From: CBDCVD01 sp965224015
Lineage (GTDB): Bacteria; Pseudomonadota; Alphaproteobacteria; Rhizobiales; CBDCVD01
NCBI GenBank assembly: GCA_965224015.1
Contig: OZ245032.1
Location: forward strand, 2,604,001 to 2,668,000
Direction of reading: 5' to 3'
Length of the DNA stretch: 64,000 nucleotides
A program made the position numbers and the translations under genes. Below, in pieces: positions 33,640 through 41,879 of this stretch; position 1 is the stretch's first letter, and each line of letters begins with the position of its first letter. The notes under the pieces were generated by a model, which saw only the letters and a program-made list of their open reading frames with translations, had not been told where the DNA came from and made no database searches.

Positions 33640-35493
33640 CTAGGATTGTCGATTCATTGCCACTTCAGCTCTGTCATGGGCCTTTTGTACGGCCTGTTCC
33701 GGTGTGCAAACACCGCGCAGCATGTCGTGGAATTCCTCACCGCAAATCTGGATGATTTCGCTGATCTGCGGCACTGGCGGCCGTGGCCAGAATTGCAGTT
33801 CGTCGCGCCAGGACATGCCGTCGATAGCCTCGAAGATCGGCGAAAGGCGGCGCAATTCAGGGTCGGCTCCCACAGAATATCGGGGATTGGTGCGGCTTCC
33901 GTTCTGAATGTAGAGCTTTTGTGCCTGTGCGGATGTGAAGACGATCAAGGCTTCAGCTGCAGCCTGGCGCCGCTCTGGTGCCAGGTTTGCCGGAACGCCC
34001 ATGATGTATCCGCCAACAGGGGCAATCGGATAGGCGCCGGGGCCTGTCGGATGCGGTAGATAACCGGTTTGCCCGCAAGCCGGTGAGGTCTTGTCGAGTT
34101 CGAAATACGGCGCCAGCAGGGTGTAGCCATAGGCCAGCGGAACCGCGCCCGTGGCATAGGGCCGAATACGCTCGTACCAGGACATGGACAGGATGTAGGG
34201 TGGCGAATAATCAAGCAGTTCCTTGAGATAATGCGCGGCGGCAAGGCCCGCATCGCTGTGGATCTGGGGCTTGTGCCTTGCGCAATTGAGATCAGATGTG
34301 CCAAAACCGCCGGCTATCGGCGACAGGTCGAGCACCGGCTTGCCGAAATCCGCCATGGCCATCAGAAAGGTATGGCCAAGGGCGGTTCCGCGGGCGGCGT
34401 TCCAGGCAATGCCATAGCGATTGCGTCCAGGCGCGTGGAAATGCCTGGCGACTTCGAGAACCTGATCGGTGGTGCGGGGAGGTTCCATTCCGGCTTCGGC
34501 AAGTATGTCACGACGGTAAAACAGGAGTTCCGGCGTCGTTTGCGCAGGCACGCCGTAGGCGCGGCCGCCCCAATGGGCTGCCTGCCACCCTGCCGTGTGA
34601 AAATCAGCCGGATCAAGCCGCTCCAGATCAAGCACTTCATCGATGGGAAGAAGCGCCCCCTTTTCAACGAATTCACCAAGCCAGGGCAGGTCAATGGCGA
34701 CGATGTCATACCGGCTGGCTTTGCGTTCGGCGTTTTTGAGAACCTCTTCATGCAAACGGTCGATGGAGAATGCCCGCTGATGAATTTCGTTGCCAATCAC
34801 CTGTTCAAATTGACGCTTGAGATTGTCCATCACCATGAAGGTCGGATCGCTATGGACCAGGACCTTTATGCCCCCGGCGGCGCGTAGAGGCTCGGGAAGG
34901 ACCTGCAGCGGCGGGATGGGATGGGCGCTAAGATAGGAATTGCCAAAATAGTAGTCGCGCCCGCTTGATGCTTCGGGATGGTTACCAAAGTTATTGGCGG
35001 CAAGGCGGGCAATTCTGCCGGTCATCTGTGTCCATTCATCCAGCAAGGTCTGACTGGGATGCAGGGAATAGGTTTTGCCGGTTTTTGTTCGCGGTCTTTG
35101 TTCGATCAGGCCGCTTTCAGACAGGTCTTTCAGGCGTCGGGTTGCCGTTGCATAAGGCACCCCCGACGCAGCGATCAGTGCAGACGGTGTGACCATTCGC
35201 CCTTCAAGATGCGCCGACACCAGATATTGTGCCATCTTGAACAGGGGGCTGATGCTGAACAATTCACTGGCGCTCTCCATTTCCTCACAAAGGTCCTTGA
35301 GGAATGTATTCAGATCCCGGGCCGTATCGGCGAAGGCGGATGCTGCGTATTCGCTTTCCTCCTCAGGCAAGACGCCATCCGGGGGTGCGGGTATGCCGGA
35401 TGAGATCTTGAAAGTATCTACATCTCGCCTTGCTCGCGCGCCGACCTGCACGGCTTCCAGTTTATTCATAATGGACATTTGTTTCTTATCCAT
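33640..35493 (-). CDS. Winged-helix DNA-binding domain fused to an ABC-type solute-binding domain (probable sugar-responsive regulator)
   Basis: Unusual 617-aa protein. Residues 81-148 form a winged helix of the MarR/GntR kind (KMAQYLVSAHLEGRMVTPSA.., GVPYATATRRLKDLSESGLIEQRPRTKTGKTYSLHPS). From about 208 to 600 the sequence is a group 1 extracellular solute-binding protein: VLVHSDPTFMVMDNLKRQFE, DIVAIDLPWLGEFVEKGALLPIDEVLD, YGVPAQTTPELLFYRRDILAEAG, APVGGYIMGVPAN. No signal peptide or membrane helix exists, so it should stay in the cytoplasm and sense a ligand there. GGGAG seven bases upstream supports ATG 35493. It is divergent from a sugar ABC transporter, with palindromes between them. Function inferred from architecture. 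Confidence 0.85.
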   Translation of the reverse strand: MDKKQMSIMNKLEAVQVGARARRDVDTFKISSGIPAPPDGVLPEEESEYAASAFADTARDLNTFLKDLCEEMESASELFSISPLFKMAQYLVSAHLEGRMVTPSALIAASGVPYATATRRLKDLSESGLIEQRPRTKTGKTYSLHPSQTLLDEWTQMTGRIARLAANNFGNHPEASSGRDYYFGNSYLSAHPIPPLQVLPEPLRAAGGIKVLVHSDPTFMVMDNLKRQFEQVIGNEIHQRAFSIDRLHEEVLKNAERKASRYDIVAIDLPWLGEFVEKGALLPIDEVLDLERLDPADFHTAGWQAAHWGGRAYGVPAQTTPELLFYRRDILAEAGMEPPRTTDQVLEVARHFHAPGRNRYGIAWNAARGTALGHTFLMAMADFGKPVLDLSPIAGGFGTSDLNCARHKPQIHSDAGLAAAHYLKELLDYSPPYILSMSWYERIRPYATGAVPLAYGYTLLAPYFELDKTSPACGQTGYLPHPTGPGAYPIAPVGGYIMGVPANLAPERRQAAAEALIVFTSAQAQKLYIQNGSRTNPRYSVGADPELRRLSPIFEAIDGMSWRDELQFWPRPPVPQISEIIQICGEEFHDMLRGVCTPEQAVQKAHDRAEVAMNRQS

Positions 35494-35537
35494 AACTTGC
35501 TCCCATTTAGAATGTTCAAAATGCCTCCCCGCTGGCA

Positions 35538-35580
35538 TGGATAAAATATCCAAAATGAAAATAAAAAAGTCCAATATGGA
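35538..35580. promoter_or_regulatory. Candidate operators for the fusion regulator
   Basis: A perfect 15-bp palindrome TGGATAAAATATCCA at 35538-35552 (arms TGGATA/TATCCA, AAA centre) and a related TCCAATATGGA at 35570-35580 (arms TCCA/TGGA). They sit in the A/T-rich 211-bp gap between the regulator start (35493) and the sugar-binding protein start (35705), about 45 bp ahead of the regulator gene. Binding by the fusion protein is inferred from position and symmetry only. Confidence 0.5.
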
Positions 35581-35704
35581 TTTTTTGCCTGGTTCAATCG
35601 TCTGTTGTCGGAGTCAGTCTTAAGGTGCGCTATTATCCAATCGATGCGCAGTTCGCTGGTGTTGCGGACAAACACAAATCAGGTCATTCCGGGAGGAAGT
35701 AAAA

Positions 35705-36661
35705 ATGAAACTGACAAAGATCCTTGGTGCCACCACAGCACTCGCAAGCATGATGGTTGCAGGTGCTGCTTTTGCCGACACCTTCAAGATTGGCATCACG
35801 CAGAACAACGTTGGTGTCGACAGCTATCAGACCACCTACGAGAAAGCGTTTATCGCCGCAGCGCAGGCCAACGACAAGGTTGAGGCCGTGGTGCTCGATG
35901 CTGGTGGTGACGTCGCCCGCCAGATCGCCCAGATGGAAGATCTCATTCAGCAGGAAGTTGACGCGATCATTATCTGGCCGACAAATGGGGAGGCCGTTAT
36001 TCCCGCAGTTCGCAAAGCGCACAATGCCGGTATTCCGGTTATCGTGACAAACTCAAACATCGCCGAACAGGGCTTTAGATTCGTCAAGGTGTTTTCCGGC
36101 CCCGACAACATCACCCAGGGATCCCGCTCCGCCGAGATCATGTGTGACAAGTTCAAGGAAATGGGTATCGAAAACGAAGCCAAGGTGGTTCAGATCTCCG
36201 GCCAGCCCGGCTATACCACGGCAATCGAACGCCAGAAGGGTTTCGATGACCGCCTTCCCCAAGTCTGCCCGAACGTGAAACTGATGGAGACGCAGCCTGG
36301 CGACTGGAACCGTGAGAAATCCCAGAAGGTGATGGAGGCATTCCTCGTCAAGTATGACGACATCGATGGTGTTTATGCCGGTGACGACAACATGGGCGTG
36401 GGCGCCCTCAATGCCGCCAAGGCAGCGGGTCGCGAAGGTATCATCTTTGTAGGGGCCACCAACTTTGCCGTCGGTTACGAAGCGATGGAACGTGGCGAGT
36501 ACTGGGGTTCCATCTACCAGTCTCCGGTGGACGACGCCGAAGCGGCCCTGAAATCGGCCATTGATGTTCTTGAAGGCAAGGACCTGCCGTTCCTGAACTA
36601 TTTCGATACGCCGAAAATTACCCAGGACAACATGAAAGACTTCACCAAGCCGGTATTTTGA
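35705..36661 (+). CDS. Sugar ABC transporter periplasmic substrate-binding protein (RbsB-like)
   Basis: Periplasmic-binding protein type 1 of 318 aa feeding the CUT2 transporter encoded downstream. A Sec signal peptide ends ..VAGAAFA at about residue 24. The mature protein begins DTFKIGITQNNVGVDSY and has two Rossmann-like lobes with the patterns VDAIIIWPTNGEAVIPAVRKAHNAGIPVIVTN and VYAGDDNMGVGALNAAKAAG, typical of ribose/xylose/inositol binders. GGGAGGA 8 bases upstream supports ATG 35705. A terminator at 36677-36709 follows, so it can be made in excess over the membrane parts. The ligand is unknown. Confidence 0.93.
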   Translation: MKLTKILGATTALASMMVAGAAFADTFKIGITQNNVGVDSYQTTYEKAFIAAAQANDKVEAVVLDAGGDVARQIAQMEDLIQQEVDAIIIWPTNGEAVIPAVRKAHNAGIPVIVTNSNIAEQGFRFVKVFSGPDNITQGSRSAEIMCDKFKEMGIENEAKVVQISGQPGYTTAIERQKGFDDRLPQVCPNVKLMETQPGDWNREKSQKVMEAFLVKYDDIDGVYAGDDNMGVGALNAAKAAGREGIIFVGATNFAVGYEAMERGEYWGSIYQSPVDDAEAALKSAIDVLEGKDLPFLNYFDTPKITQDNMKDFTKPVF

Positions 36662-36676
36662 TCGGTTTGAAAGTCA

Positions 36677-36709
36677 GGGGTGCGGGTGGTATACCGCGCC
36701 CCCCTTTTT
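36677..36709 (+). terminator. Rho-independent terminator after the binding-protein gene
   Basis: Arms GGGGTGCGG (36677-36685) and CCGCGCCCC (36694-36702) pair with one G-T, followed by two C and five T. It begins 16 bp after the stop codon. It separates the binding protein from the SDR fossil and the permease genes and may act as a partial terminator. Confidence 0.75.
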
Positions 36710-36839
36710 CCTTATTGAGCAAAACGGCCAATGCCCGCCAAGCACGCTGCCCGTCCCGGTGATCATATGTGTTTTGTAGGGTTGCAACTGCGCAGTGTGC
36801 CCGGAGGCATTCTCCATTTTTGCGGCAGAATAGAGACAG

Positions 36840-36987
36840 GGAGGAATTTGCCTGCGGTATCCCGAAGGAGGGCAGAGTTGCCATGCCCGCTGACATAACC
36901 GGCGCGACAACGTTTCTTGTCAGTGCCGACAGCGACTACATGACGGGACAAATCGTGATGATTGATGGTGGGATGACGCGGGTCTGA
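36840..36987 (+). pseudogene. SDR C-terminal fossil
   Basis: About 48 codons that match the C-terminus of a sugar SDR: REEFACGIPKEGRVAMPADITGATTFLVSADSDYMTGQIVMIDGGMTRV in the plus frame (shown in part: MPADITGATTFL, DYMTGQIVMIDGG). The cofactor-binding and catalytic parts are absent. It lies between the binding-protein terminator and the first permease gene, so the operon once contained a dehydrogenase here. Confidence 0.75.
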
Positions 36988-37016
36988 TCGCCGCACAGGT
37001 TCTGGGAGGAACAAAT

Positions 37017-37991
37017 ATGGCGCAAATCTCGAAATCGGACATAACCGAGTTTCTGGCCCGTCACGGCATTATTGTAGCCTTTGTGCTCTTTATTATCGGT
37101 TTTACCATTGCCAATCCCCGTTTCATCGATCCGGACAATATTCTGGGCGTATTCCGTTCCTCGGCAATTCTGGGCGTTATGGCCCTTGGCGTTACCTTTG
37201 TCGTCATCAGTGGCAATCTCGACCTGTCTGTGGGATCCATGATGTCTTTCTCGACAATTGTGGTTCTCGACCTGCACGACAAGATGGGCCCGACCCTGGC
37301 CATTCCGGTGATGTTTGCCATGACATTGTGTTTGGGGGCCTTCATCGGGTTTCTGGTTGGTTATCTTAAATTGAACTCCCTGATCGTTACGCTGGGGATG
37401 CTCTCAGCCATTCATGGTCTCACGCTCACCTATTCCGGCGGTAAGAACATGGACATAGCCGACAAGGAAAACACCTGGTTTAGTGTCTTCGGCCAGGGCG
37501 ATGCCCTTGGAATTCCCGTACCGATACTGCTCTTCGTCCTTCTGGCCGCGATTTTGGGCCTCGTTCTTTCCAAAGCGCCCTTTGGCCGAAAGGTCTACGC
37601 CGTTGGCGGCAACGGCACAGCGGCGACATTTTCGGGCATACGCCGTGCCCGCGTGGTGTTCATCTGCTACCTCATTTCCGCGTTTTGCGTGGCCACGGCA
37701 GGCCTGATCCAGGCCAGCCGTTCGTTGGGAAGCCAGAATACCGTTGGTCAGGGGCTTGAACTTGAAGTGCTGGCGGCTGTCATTTTGGGAGGCGCATCTC
37801 TGCTTGGCGGATCCGGCACCATCTTCAAGACAGTCATCGGTGTTCTCATCCTCGGCTTTATCCAGAACGGCCTGTTGCTCATCGGGCTGCAATTCTACGT
37901 CCAATTCGTCGTGACCTGGGTTATCATCATACTTGCAGTTTGGCTCGATATTGCCGCCAAGCGCGGCAAGCTTTGGTCACCGATCGCGTAG
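37017..37991 (+). CDS. Sugar ABC transporter permease 1 (RbsC-like)
   Basis: CUT2-type permease, 324 aa, with about nine hydrophobic segments. Family patterns present: ALGVTFVVISGNLDLSVGSMM, LIVTLGMLSAIHGL, the ATPase-contact loop FGRKVYAVGGNGTAATFSGI and the C-terminal LAAVILGGASLLGGSGTIF. ATG 37017 follows GGGAGGA. It is followed after 18 bp by a second permease, so the channel is probably a heterodimer. Confidence 0.93.
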   Translation: MAQISKSDITEFLARHGIIVAFVLFIIGFTIANPRFIDPDNILGVFRSSAILGVMALGVTFVVISGNLDLSVGSMMSFSTIVVLDLHDKMGPTLAIPVMFAMTLCLGAFIGFLVGYLKLNSLIVTLGMLSAIHGLTLTYSGGKNMDIADKENTWFSVFGQGDALGIPVPILLFVLLAAILGLVLSKAPFGRKVYAVGGNGTAATFSGIRRARVVFICYLISAFCVATAGLIQASRSLGSQNTVGQGLELEVLAAVILGGASLLGGSGTIFKTVIGVLILGFIQNGLLLIGLQFYVQFVVTWVIIILAVWLDIAAKRGKLWSPIA

Positions 37992-38009
37992 GGGTAGGGA
38001 GACAAGACA

Positions 38010-39011
38010 ATGCAGAGCGGTACGCTTTCCACTTTTCTCAAACGCGGCGCAATATGGGGCTTTATCGTCTTTGAGCTGATCTTTTTTTCCATCGCCGGGG
38101 AATTCCTGGCGGTGAGTGAAAAAGCCTTCATGGATGTCGATAACATGCTGCTCCTGTTCAAACAGTCAGCCCCCATAGGTATCATCGCCATGGGCATGAC
38201 GATTATCATGATCAACGGCAATATCGACCTGTCAGTGGGAGCGACCTACGCAATTTGCGCCATTGTCCTGCTGGACAGCATGACCTGGCCCATGTTTGCC
38301 GGGCTGGGGGACGGGGTGATTTTCATCAGCTGGGGTCTCGCCTTGTTGACGGGTCTATTGCTCGGCGCCTTGAACGGGCTTATCGTGTGGAAGACAGGCG
38401 TTGATGCTTTCATCGTGACACTCGGTTCCATGCTGGGCTATCGCGGCCTGGTGTTCATGTACAATGGCGAGCAGCCGACCAGCCATCTGAACTGGACACT
38501 TGTAGATTTTGCCGAAGCGCAGTTCCTGGGCCTGCATACCGCCACGTGGTTCCTGCTCGGGGTGACCATCGTCATGTGGTGGGTGATGGGCAAAACCGTT
38601 CACGGTCGCAATGCCTATGCGATTGGCGACAACCGAGATGCGGCTGTCAATGCCGGCATCCGAGTGGGGCCGCACATGATGATCAACTTCATGATAATCG
38701 GGTTTTTGGCGGCGCTTTCGGCGGTCGTGTTTTATTCCGAATCCGGTTCGGTCAACCCGAACGACGGAGAGCTCTACGAATTGTGGATCATCACCGCGGT
38801 GGTTCTGGGCGGCACCAAGCTGACGGGCGGAGCGGGATCGATCATCTCGACCTTTGGAGGCGTTCTGGCGATCCAGCTTTTGCGCAAAGGCCTGGCCCAT
38901 ATCGGTACGGATACGTCAACAGTCAACCTCGTCATTGGCCTTATTCTCATTGCCGTGCTGTTCCTGGATCGTCAGTTGAATATCAAGGGTAAGGAGGAGT
39001 TGAAGGCATGA
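38010..39011 (+). CDS. Sugar ABC transporter permease 2 (RbsC-like)
   Basis: Second CUT2 permease, 333 aa. It shows GMTIIMINGNIDLSVGATYA, FIVTLGSMLGYRGLVFMYNG and HGRNAYAIGDNRDAAVNAGI, where the last replaces the usual GGN with GDN. The C-terminal VVLGGTKLTGGAGS motif is present. Its end overlaps the ATPase gene start by four bases (ATGA), so the two are coupled. Pairs with permease 1 in the inner membrane. Confidence 0.93.
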   Translation: MQSGTLSTFLKRGAIWGFIVFELIFFSIAGEFLAVSEKAFMDVDNMLLLFKQSAPIGIIAMGMTIIMINGNIDLSVGATYAICAIVLLDSMTWPMFAGLGDGVIFISWGLALLTGLLLGALNGLIVWKTGVDAFIVTLGSMLGYRGLVFMYNGEQPTSHLNWTLVDFAEAQFLGLHTATWFLLGVTIVMWWVMGKTVHGRNAYAIGDNRDAAVNAGIRVGPHMMINFMIIGFLAALSAVVFYSESGSVNPNDGELYELWIITAVVLGGTKLTGGAGSIISTFGGVLAIQLLRKGLAHIGTDTSTVNLVIGLILIAVLFLDRQLNIKGKEELKA

Positions 39012-40525
39012 GCGACAATACACCGGTCCTGCGCCTTGAGGGTATCGTCAAGACCTTCCCCGGCGTGCGTGCCCTGGACGACGTTTCCTTTACGGTAATG
39101 CCGGGGGAGGTGCATGCCCTGATGGGAGAAAACGGCGCCGGCAAGTCCACCCTGATGAAGGTCCTGGGCGGCATATACCAGCCGGATGAAGGCAGGATTA
39201 TTGTCTCCCAGGAACAGGTGGTGATGCGAAGTCCTCTGGAGGCAAAAAGCAAGGGAATTGTCTTCATCCACCAGGAACTGAGCCTGGCAACGGAACTGTC
39301 TGTCGCAGAGAATATTTATCTTGGTGAATTGCCCAAGAAGAGCTTTGGGCGGGTTGATTGGGATCTTCTCTATTCAAGAACCGATGCGATTTTGAAAAAA
39401 CTGAAAGTCGGCTTTGATGCCCGGACACGTGTTGGTGATCTGTCGATTGCCAATCAGCAAATGGTTGAGATAGCCCGTGCCCTGACGGTTGATGCAAAGG
39501 CGGTGATCTTTGATGAGCCAACGGCTTCGCTCACCGACGCCGAGAAAATCGTGCTCTTCGACGTTATCTGCGACCTTCAGTCACAGGGTGTGGGCATTAT
39601 CTACATCTCTCATCGGATGGAGGAGATTTTCAAAATCACTGACCGCATTAGCGTACTGCGGGACGGGCAATATCGCGGAACCGTAAACACAGCCCAGTCT
39701 GATGAAGAGGCGGTCACCCAATTGATGATCGGGCGCAAGCTGGATCTCAGCCGCAATGAAAGCCACCATGAAATGGGAGAGGTGGCCATTGCGGTGCAAA
39801 ACCTGTCCTGTGGCGATCTTTTCCAGGATGTCAGTTTTGAGGTTCGCCGCGGCGAAGTCGTCGGGTTCTACGGCTTGGTGGGAGCCGGGCGCACGGAGAT
39901 AGCCGAGACGCTTTTTGGTCTTCGCGAGCCAACATCAGGGAAAATCCTGCTAAACGGCAAGGAAACCACGATCCACTCACCCCATGATGCGATCGAACGC
40001 GGTATTTCCCTGGTGCCCGAGGATCGAAAAGGGCAGGGATTGGTCCTTTCAATGAATTGTCGCGACAACATGACCCTGCCGCAGGTGGACGACCTCAAGG
40101 CGGGGCCATTTGTGGCCGAGGGTGCTGAAATCTCAATTTTCGACCAGTACAGGGACCGCCTCGACATTCGCACGCCGGGATGGAAACAGACGGTGGGCAA
40201 CCTTTCAGGAGGTAATCAGCAAAAGATCGTTATCGGCAAGTGGCTTTCAATGCATCCGGAGGTGTTGATTGTCGACGAGCCGACCCGCGGCATTGATGTC
40301 GGTTCCAAGTCAGAAATTCACAACCTGATCCGCGAACTCGCGGCACAGGGTTACGCGGTGATCGTGATCAGTTCGGAAATGCCGGAGGTCCTGCATGTCT
40401 CGGACAGAATTGTCGCCATGTACAGTGGCCGCATAATTCGGACATTTACATCCGAGGAGGTGAGCGAAGACAATCTCATCCAGGCGATTTCCGGTATCAC
40501 CAACGGTGGGATAAAGGCTGCCTGA
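39008..40525 (+). CDS. Sugar ABC transporter ATPase, tandem nucleotide-binding domains (RbsA-like)
   Basis: Energises the importer; 505 aa with two ABC domains. The first has Walker A GENGAGKST (38-46), signature LSIANQQM and Walker B AVIFDEP. The second has a degenerate Walker A (GLVGAGRTE), signature LSGGNQQK and Walker B VLIVDEP. The asymmetry, with only the first Walker A intact, is normal for RbsA/MglA/XylG proteins. It ends just before a broken dehydrogenase gene. Confidence 0.95.
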   Translation: MSDNTPVLRLEGIVKTFPGVRALDDVSFTVMPGEVHALMGENGAGKSTLMKVLGGIYQPDEGRIIVSQEQVVMRSPLEAKSKGIVFIHQELSLATELSVAENIYLGELPKKSFGRVDWDLLYSRTDAILKKLKVGFDARTRVGDLSIANQQMVEIARALTVDAKAVIFDEPTASLTDAEKIVLFDVICDLQSQGVGIIYISHRMEEIFKITDRISVLRDGQYRGTVNTAQSDEEAVTQLMIGRKLDLSRNESHHEMGEVAIAVQNLSCGDLFQDVSFEVRRGEVVGFYGLVGAGRTEIAETLFGLREPTSGKILLNGKETTIHSPHDAIERGISLVPEDRKGQGLVLSMNCRDNMTLPQVDDLKAGPFVAEGAEISIFDQYRDRLDIRTPGWKQTVGNLSGGNQQKIVIGKWLSMHPEVLIVDEPTRGIDVGSKSEIHNLIRELAAQGYAVIVISSEMPEVLHVSDRIVAMYSGRIIRTFTSEEVSEDNLIQAISGITNGGIKAA

Positions 40526-40526
40526 G

Positions 40527-40888
40527 ATGGTTGACGGATCGGGCCGACAACCAGTGGTCGGGTTCGCCGGGCTGGGATGGGCGTGGAAATTGCGCAAAAT
40601 CTTGCCAGGTCCGGACGCGAACTGGTCTTGTGGAACTGCACAACTGCCACGGCCAAATCGCTCGCGGAAAAAATTGGCTGTACGGCGGTCGATGCCCCCC
40701 CCGTGAACTTGCGGATGCCTGCGATATCGTTGTCACCATGCTGGCAGATGACAATGCCTCACAAGACGTTCATTTCGGCCCGAACGGGTTGTTTGCCGGC
40801 AGCCGGGCAAAATTCTTTGCTGCAATGGGTACGATTGGTCCCGCACATATCGGCGAACTTGTGCGGGCCGCACCATCTGATGCAGACG
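40527..40888 (+). pseudogene. 3-hydroxyisobutyrate-dehydrogenase-like fossil
   Basis: The ATG at 40527 opens a frame with VVGFAGLGW, an NAD-binding start; coding then shifts to a second frame (MGVEIAQNLARSGRELVLWN, KSLAEKIGCTAVDAP) and to a third (DACDIVVTMLADDNAS, GPNGLFAG, AAMGTIGPAHIGELV). These are the N-terminal motifs of the 3-hydroxyisobutyrate/tartronate-semialdehyde reductase family in order. Two frameshifts and loss of the C-terminal domain make it non-functional. Similarity ends at about 40888, exactly where a family A terminus starts. Confidence 0.85.
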
Positions 40889-40891
40889 TTA

Positions 40892-40902
40892 TACCAGCGG
40901 TA
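40892..40902. repeat. Micro-remnant of family A between duplicated TTA
   Basis: TACCAGCGGTA equals the first 11 bp of a family A end and by itself starts TACC and ends GGTA. It is flanked by TTA on both sides (40889-40891 and 40903-40905). The right-hand TTA gives the TAA stop of the SDR gene on the minus strand. It may be a deletion product that kept its duplication, or chance. Confidence 0.4.
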
Positions 40903-41673
40903 TTATCCGGTAACCACGACACCGGCGTCGACAACAAGCGCCTGGCCGGTGATCATGCGCGAGGCGTCGGACGCCAAAAACAGGGTCGGCTCGACAATGT
41001 CCTCGGGTGCGATGGTCTGCTTTAGGCATTGACGTTGCACATGGGCCTTGACCGTTTCGTCTGTTGCCCATAGTTTTTTTTGTCGCTCCGTCAGGGTCCA
41101 GCCCGGCAAGAGTGCGTTCACGCGGATATTATCGCCCCCCAACTCGCGCGCCAGGCTTCGGGTCAGACCCGTAATCCCGGCCTTGGCACTCGTATAGGCG
41201 GGATAGCCCGCATTGCCCATCATGTAGGAAATCGAGGAAAAATTGATAATCGACCCGCCGCCCCTGCGCCTCATTGTGTCGGCCACCGCCTGCACGGCAA
41301 AGAAGTGATGGCGCAGGTTCACGTTCATCATGTGGTCCCATTGCTCGGGGTCCATCTCGGCAAGGGTGTGTCGATTATCCCAGGCGGCATTGTTGACAAG
41401 GATATCAATCGGACCATTGACCTCCTGACTGTCGTCGATGGCTTGCTTGAGTGCGGGTATGTCGGTGACATCGCAAGGGGTAAAGTGTGGCTGGCGCCCA
41501 TAGGCCTCGTTTAGGGCGGTGCACAGGGCGGTCGCATCAGAGCGCTGGCAGAAGGCGACTTTTGCGCCCTGGGCCAGAAACCCCTCGGTCAAGCAGGCAC
41601 CAATGCCGGAACCCCCACCCGATATGAAAACGGATTTGTCCGACAGGTCGCTAAAAGCGGCGAATAATTTCAT
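40903..41673 (-). CDS. Short-chain dehydrogenase/reductase
   Basis: Classical SDR of 256 aa. Cofactor motif SGGGSGIGACLTEG near residue 18-31, the NNAA motif at about 93, catalytic Ser in INFSSISYMMG and YxxxK as YTSAKAG. The end MITGQALVVDAGVVVTG deviates from the usual VDGG. GGGAG seven bases upstream supports ATG 41673 over an in-frame ATG at 41688. Convergent to the transporter operon and separated from it by the dehydrogenase fossil. A role with the neighbouring sugar or polyol pathway is likely but unproven. Its stop codon may derive from a family A insertion. Confidence 0.9.
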   Translation of the reverse strand: MKLFAAFSDLSDKSVFISGGGSGIGACLTEGFLAQGAKVAFCQRSDATALCTALNEAYGRQPHFTPCDVTDIPALKQAIDDSQEVNGPIDILVNNAAWDNRHTLAEMDPEQWDHMMNVNLRHHFFAVQAVADTMRRRGGGSIINFSSISYMMGNAGYPAYTSAKAGITGLTRSLARELGGDNIRVNALLPGWTLTERQKKLWATDETVKAHVQRQCLKQTIAPEDIVEPTLFLASDASRMITGQALVVDAGVVVTG

Positions 41674-41778
41674 AGTTGGCTCCCTCATTCTCTCTCATTC
41701 TCCCTCATTGTAAAACCGTTGGGTCGCGTGCGCGATTGCGCGATTGCGCTACAATGGGTTCAAGATTTCAGTCGATAA

Positions 41779-41879
41779 TACCAAGGGTCCTTACCAATGA
41801 CTCATGGCTTAGCGTCAAAGAGGTATGTTATCAAGGCAGTACACCAGTCGGCGTGTCTATAACGCCAATACCGCTGGTA
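41779..41879 (+). mobile_element. Family A MITE, copy 4 (101 bp, TSD TAA), overlapping the glpK end
   Basis: TACCAAGGG..CGCTGGTA flanked by TAA at 41776-41778 and 41880-41882. The right 23 bp of the element are read by glpK as its last six codons and stop. Sequence is close to copy 1 and copy 3, suggesting recent spread. Confidence 0.92.

Noticed and set aside
33067..34059. 330-codon plus-strand frame spanning the SDR and the fusion regulator gene
   Set aside because: It bridges two real minus-strand genes and their gap; no motif or ribosome site supports it.
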